Of a DNA stretch of 64,000 nucleotides, positions 1-9,268 are shown piece by piece. This DNA comes from Pseudomonadota bacterium (GTDB lineage: Bacteria > Pseudomonadota > Alphaproteobacteria > SHVP01), in NCBI GenBank assembly GCA_027622715.1, contig JAQBYN010000008.1, forward strand, positions 41,469 through 105,468, written 5' to 3'. Below the pieces are notes generated by a model. It ran no database searches and had not been told where the DNA came from. It was given only the letters and a program-made list of their open reading frames with translations. A program made the position numbers and the translations under genes. Each line of letters begins with the position of its first letter. Position 1 is the stretch's first letter.

Positions 1-295
1 CATCGATCCGGGGATTTCCATCGCGACGATTTACCGAACCGTTCGCCTGTTCGAAGAATCCGGCATCCTCGACCGGCATGACTTCGGCGACGGGCGGGCG
101 CGCTACGAGGAGACGCCGGACGAACACCACGACCACCTCATCGATATGCGCTCCGGCGAGGTGATTGAGTTCCACGACGCCGAAATCGAAGAACTTCAGC
201 AACGGATCGCCAAACGGCTTGGCTACCGTCTCGCCGGCCACAAACTCGAACTTTACGGGACGGCGCTCGACAGTATGGACAAGGCGAAAGGGTAA
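1..295 (+). CDS. fur: Ferric uptake regulator Fur, C-terminal part (cut by window edge)
   Basis: Frame 2 is open from the left edge to a TAA at 293-295. It encodes the end of the winged helix (ISIATIYRTVRLFEESGIL) followed by the dimerisation and metal-binding region, with the conserved HHDHLID stretch and a C-terminal EELQQRIAKRLGY. This is the classical Fur layout. Fur represses iron-uptake genes when loaded with Fe2+. The start lies outside the window. plsC begins 13 bases downstream on the same strand, so the two are probably co-transcribed. It differs from the Irr-like paralogue at 19949, which has an HHH motif. The family assignment is firm; the regulated genes cannot be seen here. Confidence 0.9.
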   Translation, partial: IDPGISIATIYRTVRLFEESGILDRHDFGDGRARYEETPDEHHDHLIDMRSGEVIEFHDAEIEELQQRIAKRLGYRLAGHKLELYGTALDSMDKAKG

Positions 296-308
296 GGGCG
301 ATTCGTCA

Positions 309-1139
309 ATGAGTCATCTGCGTGCCGCACTGAGCTTGCTGGCAATTACCGCGGTTGCCCTACCGCTGATTCCGATTCAATCGCTCATGGTGCGATTCAA
401 TACTGGCAACAAGACTTATTTACCGCGTTTGTTTCACCGCGCGGTGCGGGCGATTGTCGGAATCAAAATCGTGCAGATTGGCGACATTGCCACAAATCGA
501 CCGCTACTCTTTGCCATCAACCACGCATCTTGGCTCGATATCACCGTGTTCGGTGCTCTAACGCCGGTCTCTTACATCGCCAAAAGCGAAGTTGCGTCTT
601 GGCCCGTCTTTGGCCTTTTTGCGCGTTTGCAACGCACCGTGTTTGTCGAGCGCAACCGGCATCGCACCGCCAACCACCGTGACGACATACTCGAGCGCTT
701 CGATGCGGGCGAACGAATCGGTCTCTTCCCGGAAGGCACCAGCAGCGACGGCAACCGCGTGCTGCCGTTCAAAAGCGCGTTCTTTGCGGTTGCCGAACAC
801 CGAACGAATGGTCAACCGCTGCCGGTCCAGCCGGTCTCCATCGCCTATGTCGGTCTCGAAGGTTTGCCGCTCGGACGCGACGAAAGGCACCGCTTCGCGT
901 GGTACGCCGATATGGATCTCGCGCCGCACCTATGGGGTGTGTTGGCCGCCGGGCGGCTCACCGTCAGCGTCCAGTTTCATCCGGTGGTGACCATCGAGCA
1001 ATTCGGGTCGCGCAAGGAACTCGCGCGCTATTGCGAGGCAACGGTGGCGCAGGGTGTGTCGGCGGCGATTAGTGGACGATTGCCGAACAACGTGGCGGGC
1101 GTTTTACCCGCCAATACCGATCCGGTGGGCGCGGCTTGA
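309..1139 (+). CDS. plsC: 1-acyl-sn-glycerol-3-phosphate acyltransferase
   Basis: 276 aa. It acylates lysophosphatidate to phosphatidate at the inner membrane in phospholipid synthesis. Residues about 4-30 form an N-terminal hydrophobic segment. The catalytic HX4D motif is visible as NHASWLD (H72, D77), and the substrate-binding FPEGTSSDG begins at F140. The ATG at 309 was chosen because it lies just after fur and gives a normal length; the frame stays open upstream, but only within fur coding sequence. The stop overlaps the region just before miaB, which fits one operon with fur, miaB, phoH and ybeY. The C-terminal 25 residues are not diagnostic. Confidence 0.9.
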   Translation: MSHLRAALSLLAITAVALPLIPIQSLMVRFNTGNKTYLPRLFHRAVRAIVGIKIVQIGDIATNRPLLFAINHASWLDITVFGALTPVSYIAKSEVASWPVFGLFARLQRTVFVERNRHRTANHRDDILERFDAGERIGLFPEGTSSDGNRVLPFKSAFFAVAEHRTNGQPLPVQPVSIAYVGLEGLPLGRDERHRFAWYADMDLAPHLWGVLAAGRLTVSVQFHPVVTIEQFGSRKELARYCEATVAQGVSAAISGRLPNNVAGVLPANTDPVGAA

Positions 1140-1210
1140 CTCGACTTGGGTCGGTGCTAACGTCCGCGCCCCCGAGCGCCAGCCCCATCCTCGAACGATC
1201 CGAGAGTCGA

Positions 1211-2578
1211 TTGTCGAAGAAAGTCTTCATCAAGACCTACGGCTGTCAGATGAACGTTTACGACTCCGCGCGAATGGCGGATGTCTTGGCGCCGTTAGGC
1301 TACACCGCGTGCGCCACGCCGGCCGAGGCTGACATGGTCATTCTCAACACTTGCCATATTCGCGAAAAAGCGGACGACAAGGTTTTCTCGGAACTCGGCC
1401 GCCTTCACCAATTGCAGATCGAAAAAGAGCGTGCCGGCGGTCGCCTCGTGCTCGGGGTGGCAGGCTGTGTGGCCCAGGCCGAAGGCGCGGAAATCGCGCG
1501 CCGTGCGCCCTATGTCGACATGGTCTTCGGGCCCCAGTCCTATCACCGCCTACCCGAAATGGTAGCGCGCCTCGCGCGTGGTGGCGGTCTCGTGCTCGAG
1601 ACCGAGTTTCCGGTCGAGGACAAATTCGATCATTTGCCGCAACCCAGCCATCAGATCGGGCCGTCGGTGTTTCTCACCATTCAGGAAGGCTGCGACAAGT
1701 TTTGCACGTTCTGCGTTGTGCCCTACACGCGCGGCGCCGAGTTCTCGCGCCCGGTCGCCGACATTGTTGCCGAGGCGCGTCTCTTGGTGAGTCAGGGCGC
1801 GCGGGAAATTACGGTCCTCGGTCAAAACGTCAACGCCTACCACGGCGCCGGAGAAAATGGCGCGGTTGTCGGGTTGGGCGAATTGATTCGTCGGTTGGCC
1901 GGCGAGGTCGGCGGGATCGAGCGGCTGCGCTACATGACGTCCCATCCTCGGGATGTCGACGACAGCCTGATCGCCGCCCACCGCGACGTCGGCATCCTGA
2001 TGCCGCTTCTGCATTTGCCGGTGCAATCGGGCGCGGATCGCATTCTAGCGGCCATGAATCGTGGCCACACGGCGCAAGATTACCGCCGAATTGTCGACCG
2101 ATTGCGCGACGCCTGCCCGCCCCTTGCCCTGTCGAGTGACTTTATTGTTGGGTTCCCGGGTGAAACTGGCGCAGACTTCGAGGCAACGATGACCCTCATC
2201 CGCGAAGTTGGATACGCGCAAGCGTTTTCTTTTAAGTACAGCCCCCGTCCGGGCACCCCTGCGGCGACGCAGGGTGTCCAGGTCGCCGAACCCGTCAAAG
2301 CGGCGCGGTTGGCCGACCTTCAGGTGCTCCTTGCCGAACAGCAGCACGCCTTCAACGAGTCTTTCCTCGGAAAGACGCTACCGGTGCTACTCGACCGGCC
2401 CGGTCGTCAGGCTGGCCAACTCGCCGGGCGCTCTCCTTATCTTCAGCCAGTTCAAGTGGCGGCGTCGGCCGACTTACTCGGAACAATCGCGTCCGTCGCG
2501 ATCAACGCCGCGCGGACCAACAGTCTCGCGGGCCGACTCTCGACGCTGCCAGCCCTTGCGGGTGTCTCCGCTGCCTAG
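1211..2578 (+). CDS. miaB: tRNA-2-methylthio-N6-dimethylallyladenosine synthase MiaB
   Basis: 455 aa radical-SAM methylthiotransferase acting on i6A37 of tRNAs. The N-terminal UPF0004 domain carries three cluster Cys (C12 in TYGCQMN, C48 in NTCHIREK, and one in VAGCVAQ). The radical-SAM triad is C161, C165 and C168 in [11 protein letters not shown]-terminal TRAM domain follows (about residues 375-440). The TTG at 1211 is preferred: a GAGAG stretch lies 6-11 bases upstream and the protein then starts as is usual for the family. An in-frame TTG at 1136 would add 25 unconserved residues. phoH follows directly. Confidence 0.93.
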   Translation: MSKKVFIKTYGCQMNVYDSARMADVLAPLGYTACATPAEADMVILNTCHIREKADDKVFSELGRLHQLQIEKERAGGRLVLGVAGCVAQAEGAEIARRAPYVDMVFGPQSYHRLPEMVARLARGGGLVLETEFPVEDKFDHLPQPSHQIGPSVFLTIQEGCDKFCTFCVVPYTRGAEFSRPVADIVAEARLLVSQGAREITVLGQNVNAYHGAGENGAVVGLGELIRRLAGEVGGIERLRYMTSHPRDVDDSLIAAHRDVGILMPLLHLPVQSGADRILAAMNRGHTAQDYRRIVDRLRDACPPLALSSDFIVGFPGETGADFEATMTLIREVGYAQAFSFKYSPRPGTPAATQGVQVAEPVKAARLADLQVLLAEQQHAFNESFLGKTLPVLLDRPGRQAGQLAGRSPYLQPVQVAASADLLGTIASVAINAARTNSLAGRLSTLPALAGVSAA

Positions 2579-2639
2579 CGCCGCGATTCCCGCACCGGGG
2601 CCGTCGCCGGACGGCATCGCCGCCACGGACACCTCGGTG

Positions 2640-3578
2640 ATGTCTTTCGAGGACAATCGTCTGCTGCCGGCACTGTTCGGCCAGCACGACAGATACCTCG
2701 CTCGGATCGAGCAACGGCTTGGGGTGAACCTTTCGTCGCGCGGCAATGTTGTTGTGGTCGATGGCACGCCGGCAGCGTGCGAAACCGCGCGGGCGGTAAT
2801 GACCCGGCTCTACCAGCGGCTCAAAGATGGCCTTGAAATCGGACCGGGCGACGTCGACGGCGCTATCCGTATGGAAGAGGATCGCGAGACCGATTCAGCC
2901 GGTCCGCTGACAATTCGCACGCGCCAGCGCACCATCGTCGCGCGCTCACCCAATCAGCATCGCTATCTCGAAACCATGCAGACGCATGATCTGGTGTTTG
3001 CCCTTGGCCCGGCTGGGACCGGCAAGACCTATCTTGCCGTCGCCGCTGCCGTATCGTCGCTAATGCGCGGCGAGCGCAATCGGATCATTCTGTCGCGCCC
3101 GGCGGTCGAGGCAGGTGAGCGCTTGGGCTTTCTTCCGGGCGATCTGCGCGAGAAAGTCGATCCTTATTTGCGCCCGCTCTATGATGCGCTGCACGACATG
3201 TTGCCGGCCGATCAGGTCGCGCGGCAGCTGGAAAACGGCGAGATCGAGATCGCACCCTTGGCGTTTATGCGGGGCCGCACTTTGTCAAACGCCTTCATCA
3301 TCATCGACGAAGCGCAAAACACGACGGCAATGCAAATGAAGATGTTGCTCACGCGGTTGGGAGAAAATGCGCGCATGGTCGTGACCGGCGATATGACGCA
3401 GATCGACCTGCCGCGCGGCGAAATGTCGGGGCTGCGCGAAGCGACTGCCATCCTCGAAGGGGTGCCCGGCATCGGCTTCGTTCGGTTTGAAAAAACTGAC
3501 ATCGTCCGGCACCCGCTCGTCACCCGCATGGTCGAAGCCTACGAGGCGCATGAAAAGCTCGACAAAACCGGCGTCTGA
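2640..3578 (+). CDS. phoH: PhoH-like ATPase (YbeZ type)
   Basis: 312 aa P-loop ATPase of the PhoH/YbeZ family. It typically neighbours ybeY and is linked to ribosome and RNA metabolism. Walker A GPAGTGKT starts at G123. A Walker B-like IIIDEAQN and the family motif RGRTLSNAFIIIDEAQNTT are also present. The N-terminal 90 residues resemble the KH-like part (NRLLPALFGQHDRYLARIEQRLG). The start is uncertain: ATG 2640 is used, but an in-frame GTG at 2562 overlapping the end of miaB would add 26 residues. ybeY starts inside its 3' end. Confidence 0.9.
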   Translation: MSFEDNRLLPALFGQHDRYLARIEQRLGVNLSSRGNVVVVDGTPAACETARAVMTRLYQRLKDGLEIGPGDVDGAIRMEEDRETDSAGPLTIRTRQRTIVARSPNQHRYLETMQTHDLVFALGPAGTGKTYLAVAAAVSSLMRGERNRIILSRPAVEAGERLGFLPGDLREKVDPYLRPLYDALHDMLPADQVARQLENGEIEIAPLAFMRGRTLSNAFIIIDEAQNTTAMQMKMLLTRLGENARMVVTGDMTQIDLPRGEMSGLREATAILEGVPGIGFVRFEKTDIVRHPLVTRMVEAYEAHEKLDKTGV

Positions 3579-4068
3579 AATCGAACCGCTTGCGAATGTT
3601 CGCATCGACGACGAGGCCTGGCGGGACGTTGTTCCCGACCTCGAGGTCTGCTGTCTGCATGCGCTCACCGCGGTATTCGACGCGACGTCAAAGCCGCCCG
3701 GCCAGATCAGCATGCTGTTTACTGACGACGCCGCGTTGCGAGTCCTGAATGCCACCTATCGCGGCCAGGATAAGGCGACGAACGTTCTGTCGTTTACGAG
3801 CGATCCAGCGGGACTGCCACCCGGGCATCCGACCTTTTTGGGGGACATCGCCCTCGCGCTTGAGACCATCCTTGGAGAGGCGCGCGACCAGGGGAAAACC
3901 CCCGCCGCCCACACCCACCACATGATCGTGCACGGCGCGCTACATTTGCTTGGCTACGACCACAGCGATAACGCCGACGCACAGACAATGGAAGATTTGG
4001 AGCGCACCATACTCAAAGTCCTAGATTACCCTGATCCCTACGCCGTTGGCGTCGAGGGCGCGGTCTGA
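3550..4068 (+). CDS. ybeY: Endoribonuclease / rRNA maturation factor YbeY
   Basis: 172 aa. This zinc-dependent RNase takes part in 16S rRNA 3'-end maturation and ribosome quality control. The signature H3XH5XH is complete: HGALHLLGYDH with H128, H132 and H138 as metal ligands. The upstream core (LNATYRGQDKATNVLSF) is also typical. The ATG at 3550 overlaps the last 29 bases of phoH. The stop TGA overlaps the ATG of the CorC-like gene by one base, so phoH-ybeY-corC are translationally coupled. Confidence 0.95.
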   Translation: MKSSTKPASEIEPLANVRIDDEAWRDVVPDLEVCCLHALTAVFDATSKPPGQISMLFTDDAALRVLNATYRGQDKATNVLSFTSDPAGLPPGHPTFLGDIALALETILGEARDQGKTPAAHTHHMIVHGALHLLGYDHSDNADAQTMEDLERTILKVLDYPDPYAVGVEGAV

Positions 4069-4988
4069 TGAGCGACGACACATCACGACAGAACGGCGAC
4101 GCCGAGCCGCCCGATTCGGCGTTGGTCCGTTCATTACGCGGGTTGCTCCGATCCATCGGCATTGGCCGCAACGGCGAAGCGTCCTTACAAGATGATTTGC
4201 GCGAACTGATCGAACAACACCCTGACGGCGCGCGAATGGACACGGAAGAGCGCGCGCTCCTTCTAAACCTGGTGAAGTTTGGTGATCTTCGCGTCGGCGA
4301 TGTCATGATCCCACGCGCCGATATCGTGGCGCTCGACCTGCGATCCGCGGTCGGCGACGTCATCGATGTGTTCCAGCGCGAGTTTCATTCGCGCATTCCG
4401 ATCTACCGCGAAGCGCTCGATCACGTCATCGGCATGGTGCACATCAAGGATCTCCTGAAGTATTGGGGCAAGAGCCAGGACTTTCGCTTGGAAGACGTTA
4501 TGCGGGAGGTCATGTTCGTGCCGCCTTCGATGCCAGTTGCCGATCTGTTGCTCAAGATGCGCACAAGACGCGTTCACATGGCGTTGGTGATCGACGAATA
4601 CGGCGGCACCGATGGCTTGGTAACGATTGAAGATCTCGTTGAAGCGATCGTCGGCGACATTGAAGACGAACACGATGATGACGAAGTCGATCTGATCGTC
4701 GAAATCTCCGAAGGTGTTCTCGAGGCTGACGGACGCGCCGACTCGGTCGCAGTCGAGGCGAAACTTCATGTCGACTTATTACCGGCGGAACTGGACGAGG
4801 ATGTTGAGACTATCGCCGGCGTTGTCGCCTCCCTGGCCGGCCGGGTGCCGCAGCGCGGCGAGGTGATCTCTCACCCCCACGGTGTCGAATTCGAGGTCCT
4901 TCAGGCCGACGCCCGGCGTATCCGCCGCCTGCGAATCACGAAAGTGGCGGTCGCCGCTGAGGCGGCTGACAAGATCGCACCACGGTGA
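4068..4988 (+). CDS. corC: CBS-domain protein of the HlyC/CorC family
   Basis: 306 aa soluble protein. It has an acidic N-terminal segment, two CBS domains (about residues 70-190, with IPRADIVALD and VIDEYGGTDGLVTIEDLVEAIVG) and a C-terminal CorC/HlyC transporter-associated domain (about 215-295). The membrane DUF21 domain of full-length paralogues is absent, as in E. coli CorC/YbeX. Members are linked to Mg/Co efflux and, in the ybeZ-ybeY-ybeX-lnt neighbourhood, to ribosome physiology. It overlaps both neighbours by 1-4 bases. The exact function is not settled for the family. Confidence 0.88.
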   Translation: MSDDTSRQNGDAEPPDSALVRSLRGLLRSIGIGRNGEASLQDDLRELIEQHPDGARMDTEERALLLNLVKFGDLRVGDVMIPRADIVALDLRSAVGDVIDVFQREFHSRIPIYREALDHVIGMVHIKDLLKYWGKSQDFRLEDVMREVMFVPPSMPVADLLLKMRTRRVHMALVIDEYGGTDGLVTIEDLVEAIVGDIEDEHDDDEVDLIVEISEGVLEADGRADSVAVEAKLHVDLLPAELDEDVETIAGVVASLAGRVPQRGEVISHPHGVEFEVLQADARRIRRLRITKVAVAAEAADKIAPR

Positions 4989-6538
4989 TAACGCGCCTCG
5001 CCGCGGCGCTTGCAGCCCGTAACGGCCTGCGCCGCTACGGGCTTGCCGTGCTGCTGGGCGTCTTCGCGTCGGGCGCCCTAGAGCCGCTTAACCTTGTGCC
5101 GCTTTTGGTCGTTGCCTTCACCGGGTTGGTCTGGCTGCTCGACGGCGTTCACAATCGGCGCGCGGCGTTCGCCCTGGGTTGGTGTTTCGGTTTCGGATTT
5201 TTTGCCGCGGGTCTGCACTGGATCGTCTTTCCGCTCCTGGTTGATGCCGGCCGCTTCGCCTGGATGATTCCGTTTGCGCTGATCCTGCTACCGGGCGGGC
5301 TCGCGTTGTTTGTCGGCGCCGCGACCTGGGCCGCGACCGCGTTAGGCTGGTACGGGGCGATGCGTATTCTGGCATTGGCGGTGACCTGGACGCTCGCAGA
5401 GTGGCTGCGCGGCCACATTCTCACCGGCTTTCCCTGGAATCTCATCGGCTATGCCTGGATCGAGGTCGCGCCGGTGCTGCAAGGGGCGGCGCTGATGGGC
5501 GTTTACGGCCTAACCTTTCTGACGGTCTTTGCCGCCGCCGCGCCCGCCGCCCTGGCCCGCCGCGCGGCGGACGATGACCGCGCGACCGCCTTACCGATTG
5601 CGGCCGCGGTGTTGGTATTTGGTGCGATTGCCTTCTATGGCGCGACCCTTTTACGGGTGCCCGAACCAGTGGCTGGCGACGCGCTGCGCCTCCGGATTGT
5701 ACAGGCCAACATCGCCCAGAAATTGAAGTGGGAGGCGGGCGAGCGCGAGGCCAACCTGCTGCGTCATGTCCAACTCAGCCGCAGTCCCGGTGTCGAAACC
5801 CGCGACCTCGTCATCTGGCCCGAAACCGCCTCGACGTTCACCGTCAATGAGGGCGCCGCGGTTACCCGCGTAATCGCCAGTGCTGTTGACGGCTCAGCAC
5901 GCCTGCTCACCGGCGCCCCACGTGTCGAGGGATCCGGTCCGGGCTTCCGCGCGTTCAATAGCCTGGTGGCCATCAACGGGCAGGCGCAGATTCTGGCGAC
6001 CTATGACAAACATCATCTGGTCCCGTTCGGTGAGTATTTGCCATTGCGGGCGCTGCTTGGTCGCCTCGGGATCGAGCGCATCGTGCAAGGCTCCTCGGTC
6101 GATTTCTCGCCCGGTGCCGGGGTTCGCACCGTCCGTCTTGACGGCGTGCCCGGGTTCAGTCCGTTGATCTGCTACGAGGCGATTTTTCCGCACGGGGTCG
6201 TCGATGCGCGCGACCGCCCGGCATGGCTCCTCAGCCTGACCAACGACGCCTGGTTTGGGCCCGCCGCAGGTCCGGCGCAGCATCTGGCGATGGCGCGGAT
6301 GCGGGCCGTCGAAGAAGGGCTCCCCCTCGTCCGCGCCGCGAATACCGGGATTTCCGCGGTGGTCGACTCGTTGGGTCGGGTCCAACATCGATTGGATACC
6401 GGGGTCCGGGGGGTCATCGACGCGGCGCTGCCCGCGGCCCGGCCGGCCCCGCTGTACGCCCGGTTCGGCGATTTGATCGTCTTTACGATGCTCGCCCTCG
6501 GGATGGTGGCGCTCGGCGTGCGCCGTTGGTGGCCATAA
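4985..6538 (+). CDS. lnt: Apolipoprotein N-acyltransferase
   Basis: 517 aa inner-membrane enzyme that adds the third acyl chain to lipoproteins. About six N-terminal membrane segments (residues 15-230) precede a nitrilase-like periplasmic domain and a final membrane helix (about 490-510). The catalytic triad matches the family: E280 in WPETAS, K342 in YDKHHL and C396 in LICYEA. The GTG start overlaps the corC TGA. It is the last gene of the left operon before a 150-base gap that leads to the XRE regulator. Confidence 0.95.
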   Translation: MITRLAAALAARNGLRRYGLAVLLGVFASGALEPLNLVPLLVVAFTGLVWLLDGVHNRRAAFALGWCFGFGFFAAGLHWIVFPLLVDAGRFAWMIPFALILLPGGLALFVGAATWAATALGWYGAMRILALAVTWTLAEWLRGHILTGFPWNLIGYAWIEVAPVLQGAALMGVYGLTFLTVFAAAAPAALARRAADDDRATALPIAAAVLVFGAIAFYGATLLRVPEPVAGDALRLRIVQANIAQKLKWEAGEREANLLRHVQLSRSPGVETRDLVIWPETASTFTVNEGAAVTRVIASAVDGSARLLTGAPRVEGSGPGFRAFNSLVAINGQAQILATYDKHHLVPFGEYLPLRALLGRLGIERIVQGSSVDFSPGAGVRTVRLDGVPGFSPLICYEAIFPHGVVDARDRPAWLLSLTNDAWFGPAAGPAQHLAMARMRAVEEGLPLVRAANTGISAVVDSLGRVQHRLDTGVRGVIDAALPAARPAPLYARFGDLIVFTMLALGMVALGVRRWWP

Positions 6539-6546
6539 TCGGCCTC

Positions 6547-6558
6547 TGCAAATTTGCA
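6547..6558. promoter_or_regulatory. Perfect 12-bp palindrome upstream of the XRE regulator
   Basis: TGCAAATTTGCA is a perfect palindrome nine bases after the lnt stop. It lies about 18 bases upstream of a possible promoter (TTGACG 6576-6581, 18-base spacer, TAAGTA 6600-6605). A 7-bp hairpin (ACCGCTG 6612-6618 / CAGCGGT 6627-6633) follows in the leader. It could be an operator, perhaps for the adjacent XRE protein; no second copy was seen. Confidence 0.35.
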
Positions 6559-6690
6559 TAACAGTGGCGCATTTATTGACGCTCTAGGGTGCCCGGTCCT
6601 AAGTAATTGCAACCGCTGGGTGAGCGCAGCGGTATTGGTACCAGAGGGCCGCCGCTATCGGAGGTGGCAGCGAAAGAAGGAGTGGTCGAC

Positions 6691-7131
6691 GTGCCGCCAA
6701 GAGCGAAATCGGATACCGGAAGACCCGACCCCGTCGACTCTCATGTCGGCAGCCGGGTCCGCATGCGGCGCACGCTTCTTGGCATGAGCCAAGAAAAACT
6801 TGGCAACGCGGTCGGCTTGACGTTCCAACAAATCCAGAAATATGAGCGCGGTCTGAACCGCATCGGTTCGAGCCGGCTGTACCAGTTCTGTAAAGTTCTC
6901 GATGTCCCGGTCTCGTTCTTTTTCGACGAGATGCCCGAGGATATGGCAACGAAACCTTCGCTCGCCAATCAGGTCCAGCTGGCGGCCTACGACGACAACA
7001 TGTCGCGGCGCGAGACGCTCGAGCTGGTCCGTGCCTATTACCGGATCGATAACCGCAATACCCGCAAGCGAATCTATGAGTTGGTCAAGGCGGTTGGCAC
7101 GGGCGAAACAGAAAGCGGCGCCCAAGACTAA
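6691..7131 (+). CDS. XRE-family helix-turn-helix regulator
   Basis: 146 aa. The HTH_3 domain spans about residues 20-75 (RMRRTLLGMSQEKLGNAVGL, then FQQIQKYERGLNRI). The C-terminal half ends in a charged helix typical of the short alphaproteobacterial XRE proteins found next to metK. The start was chosen as GTG 6691 because an AAGGAG at 6677-6682 is well spaced from it; the GTG at 6682 overlaps that site. It is encoded between lnt and metK. The target genes are unknown; the palindrome at 6547 is a candidate. Confidence 0.85.
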   Translation: MPPRAKSDTGRPDPVDSHVGSRVRMRRTLLGMSQEKLGNAVGLTFQQIQKYERGLNRIGSSRLYQFCKVLDVPVSFFFDEMPEDMATKPSLANQVQLAAYDDNMSRRETLELVRAYYRIDNRNTRKRIYELVKAVGTGETESGAQD

Positions 7132-7148
7132 ATCGGCTCAACGCCTGC

Positions 7149-7239
7149 CGCGGGCTTGACCCGCGCGCCAAACTTTCCAATAAATCAGCCCCGCAGCGGT
7201 CGCGCCCTATCTTGTGATCCTCTGTCGGCCGACTTTTTT
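7149..7239 (+). promoter_or_regulatory. metK leader with two inverted repeats (no riboswitch recognised)
   Basis: The 129-base gap before metK holds CGCGGG-5-CCCGCG (7149-7165) and GTCGGCCGAC followed by six T (7224-7239). The second could act as a weak terminator or attenuator, but its stem has no proper loop. I could not match SAM-I, SAM-II or SAM/SAH riboswitch consensus features by eye. Confidence 0.3.
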
Positions 7240-7260
7240 GTGCAAATCCGGGGGTTCCTG

Positions 7261-8427
7261 ATGACGCGATCAAGCTACCTGTTCACTAGCGAATCGGTTT
7301 CAGAGGGGCATCCCGACAAGGTGTGCGACCGCATCTCGGACGCGATCGTCGACGCCTATCTGACCGCTGACCCGATGGCGCGGGTCGCGGCAGAAACCCT
7401 GACCACGACCAACCGCATCGTTCTTGCTGGCGAGGTCCGCGGCCCGGACTCGGTGCTTGGTCAGGTCGAGCAGATCGCCCGCGATGCGGTGCGCGACATT
7501 GGCTACGAACAGGACGGTTTTCACTGGAAGACCGCGTCGGTTGAAATTCATCTCCACGCGCAGTCCGCTGACATTGCCCAAGGCGTCGATGCCGCTGGCA
7601 ATAAGGACGAAGGCGCCGGCGACCAAGGGCTGATGTTCGGCTATGCCTGCGACGAGACGCCGTCCCTGATGCCGGCGCCGATCTATTATGCCCATGGAAT
7701 CTTGCGCGATATGGCTGCGGCCCGCCATGCCGGCAAAGAAAAGGGCTTGGGGCCCGACTCAAAAAGCCAGGTCACCCTGCGCTACGAGAACGGGAAGCCG
7801 GTTGGCGCGAAGTCGGTGGTCGTCTCCACCCAGCATGTCGAGGGATTGTCGCAAGACGATGTGCGCGAGATCGTACGGCCGTATATCGTCAGCACCTTGC
7901 CGGACGGCTGGATGTGCGCCGAAGACGAGCTTTATGTAAACCCGACCGGCAAGTTCGTGATCGGCGGCCCCGATGGCGACGCCGGCTTGACCGGCCGGAA
8001 AATCATTGTCGACACCTACGGTGGCGCGGCGCCGCACGGCGGCGGCGCATTCTCGGGCAAGGATCCGACCAAGGTCGATCGCTCGGCGGCCTACGCGGCC
8101 CGCTATCTCGCCAAGAATGTTGTCGGCGCCGGGCTCGCCTCGTGGTGCACGATTCAAGTCGCCTATGCGATCGGCGTGTCCAAGCCGCTGTCGTTTTACG
8201 TCGACCTGGGCGGCACCGGTAAGGTTGACGAGGCGCGTCTCGAAGAAATCCTGCCCAAGGTGATGGACCTCACCCCACGCGGCATTCGCGAGCATCTCGG
8301 CCTGAATCGCCCGATTTACGCGCGGACGGCGGCCTACGGCCACTTCGGCCGTGAGCCGGACGCTGATGGCGGCTTCTCGTGGGAACGGCTGGATTTGGTC
8401 GACGCGATTCAGTCGGCGCTCGGCTAG
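7261..8427 (+). CDS. metK: S-adenosylmethionine synthetase
   Basis: 388 aa. It makes SAM from methionine and ATP. Hallmarks include [19 protein letters not shown] at the N terminus (ATP-binding His), [12 protein letters not shown], and the P-loop-like [19 protein letters not shown] near residue 260. The length is normal. ATG 7261 begins [16 protein letters not shown], exactly the family start; the frame is open upstream but not conserved. trmB follows 14 bases after the stop on the same strand. Confidence 0.97.
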   Translation: MTRSSYLFTSESVSEGHPDKVCDRISDAIVDAYLTADPMARVAAETLTTTNRIVLAGEVRGPDSVLGQVEQIARDAVRDIGYEQDGFHWKTASVEIHLHAQSADIAQGVDAAGNKDEGAGDQGLMFGYACDETPSLMPAPIYYAHGILRDMAAARHAGKEKGLGPDSKSQVTLRYENGKPVGAKSVVVSTQHVEGLSQDDVREIVRPYIVSTLPDGWMCAEDELYVNPTGKFVIGGPDGDAGLTGRKIIVDTYGGAAPHGGGAFSGKDPTKVDRSAAYAARYLAKNVVGAGLASWCTIQVAYAIGVSKPLSFYVDLGGTGKVDEARLEEILPKVMDLTPRGIREHLGLNRPIYARTAAYGHFGREPDADGGFSWERLDLVDAIQSALG

Positions 8428-8441
8428 GACCGAAACCGGGC

Positions 8442-9167
8442 GTGGTCCACGCCCCTGGCACCAAACCGTCTGAGGGACCCCATTTCTACGGGCGTCGTCG
8501 CGGCCATACGTTGGGTCCGCGCCGGCGCGAACGGCTCGACGATGTCCTTGGCCGCTACGGCTTTGTCCCGTCAGACCTACCGGACGGGACGCCCCAGGCC
8601 CTTTTTGACAGCCCCCGGCCGATCTGGCTTGAAATCGGATTTGGCGCGGGCGAGCACCTCGCGGCCCAGGCCGCGGCCCATCCGGATGTCGGATTCATTG
8701 GCTGCGAGCCCTTTCGCAATGGGGTCGCCACCCTCACGCGGCTCATTGAGGAGCAGGCGCTGACCAATATCCGGGTCTTCCATGAGGATGTCCGGCTGCT
8801 CCTGCCGGCGCTGGCGCCGGCGGTCATCGACCGTGTTTTCCTCATGTTTCCCGACCCTTGGCCGAAAAAACGCCACCACAGGCGGCGCTTCGTGACCCCC
8901 GAAAACCTGGATCAACTGGCGCATGTCATGCGCAATGGGGCGGCTTTGCGGTTCGCCTCCGACCATCCCAGCTATATCCGCTGGACCCTTGCGATGGTGC
9001 GGGCGCATGGGGCATTTGAATGGACCGCACGCTGCGCCGCGGACTGGCGCGATCGACCGGCGGACGGTGCCCCGACCCGATTCGAGGAAAAAGCCCTCGC
9101 CGCAGGTCGTCCGCCAGTTTACCTCGACTTCATCCGCTGCCAGCGTCCCCGGCTCGAAGGGGCTTGA
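8442..9167 (+). CDS. trmB: tRNA (guanine-N7)-methyltransferase
   Basis: 241 aa SAM-dependent enzyme making m7G46 in tRNA. SAM motif I is EIGFGAGEHL (about residues 63-72). The characteristic FPDPWPKKRHHRRR is in the middle, and a C-terminal PTRFEEKALA motif matches the family T(K/R)FExR pattern. GTG 8442 is the most natural start, 14 bases after metK; earlier in-frame starts lie inside metK. It sits just before the rimP leader. Confidence 0.94.
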   Translation: MVHAPGTKPSEGPHFYGRRRGHTLGPRRRERLDDVLGRYGFVPSDLPDGTPQALFDSPRPIWLEIGFGAGEHLAAQAAAHPDVGFIGCEPFRNGVATLTRLIEEQALTNIRVFHEDVRLLLPALAPAVIDRVFLMFPDPWPKKRHHRRRFVTPENLDQLAHVMRNGAALRFASDHPSYIRWTLAMVRAHGAFEWTARCAADWRDRPADGAPTRFEEKALAAGRPPVYLDFIRCQRPRLEGA

Positions 9168-9179
9168 AGCCAGGTAAAA

Positions 9180-9250
9180 TGGCCCTATTATCTGGGCCAG
9201 AAAAATACGCTGCCTAAGCAGGTCGGAAGTGGGCAAAAGCCCACTTTTTT
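9180..9250 (+). terminator. Terminator-like hairpins in the rimP leader
   Basis: Two stems lie between trmB and rimP: TGGCCC/GGGCCA (9180-9199), then AAGTGGGC-AAAA-GCCCACTT (9227-9246) running into TTTTTT to 9250. The second is a textbook intrinsic terminator, but it stands only 18 bases before the rimP start. It may end trmB transcripts, act as an attenuator for the rimP-nusA-infB operon, or both. Confidence 0.7.
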
Positions 9251-9268
9251 ATTATCGGAGCACCAGCC

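Noticed and set aside
165..308. A longer plsC with 48 extra N-terminal residues
   Set aside because: The extension lies within fur coding sequence and lacks any hydrophobic or conserved character; ATG 309 gives the usual acyltransferase start.
7132..7260. SAM riboswitch upstream of metK
   Set aside because: Neither SAM-I, SAM-II nor SAM/SAH landmarks could be matched by eye; only two simple inverted repeats are present. An Rfam covariance search would decide.
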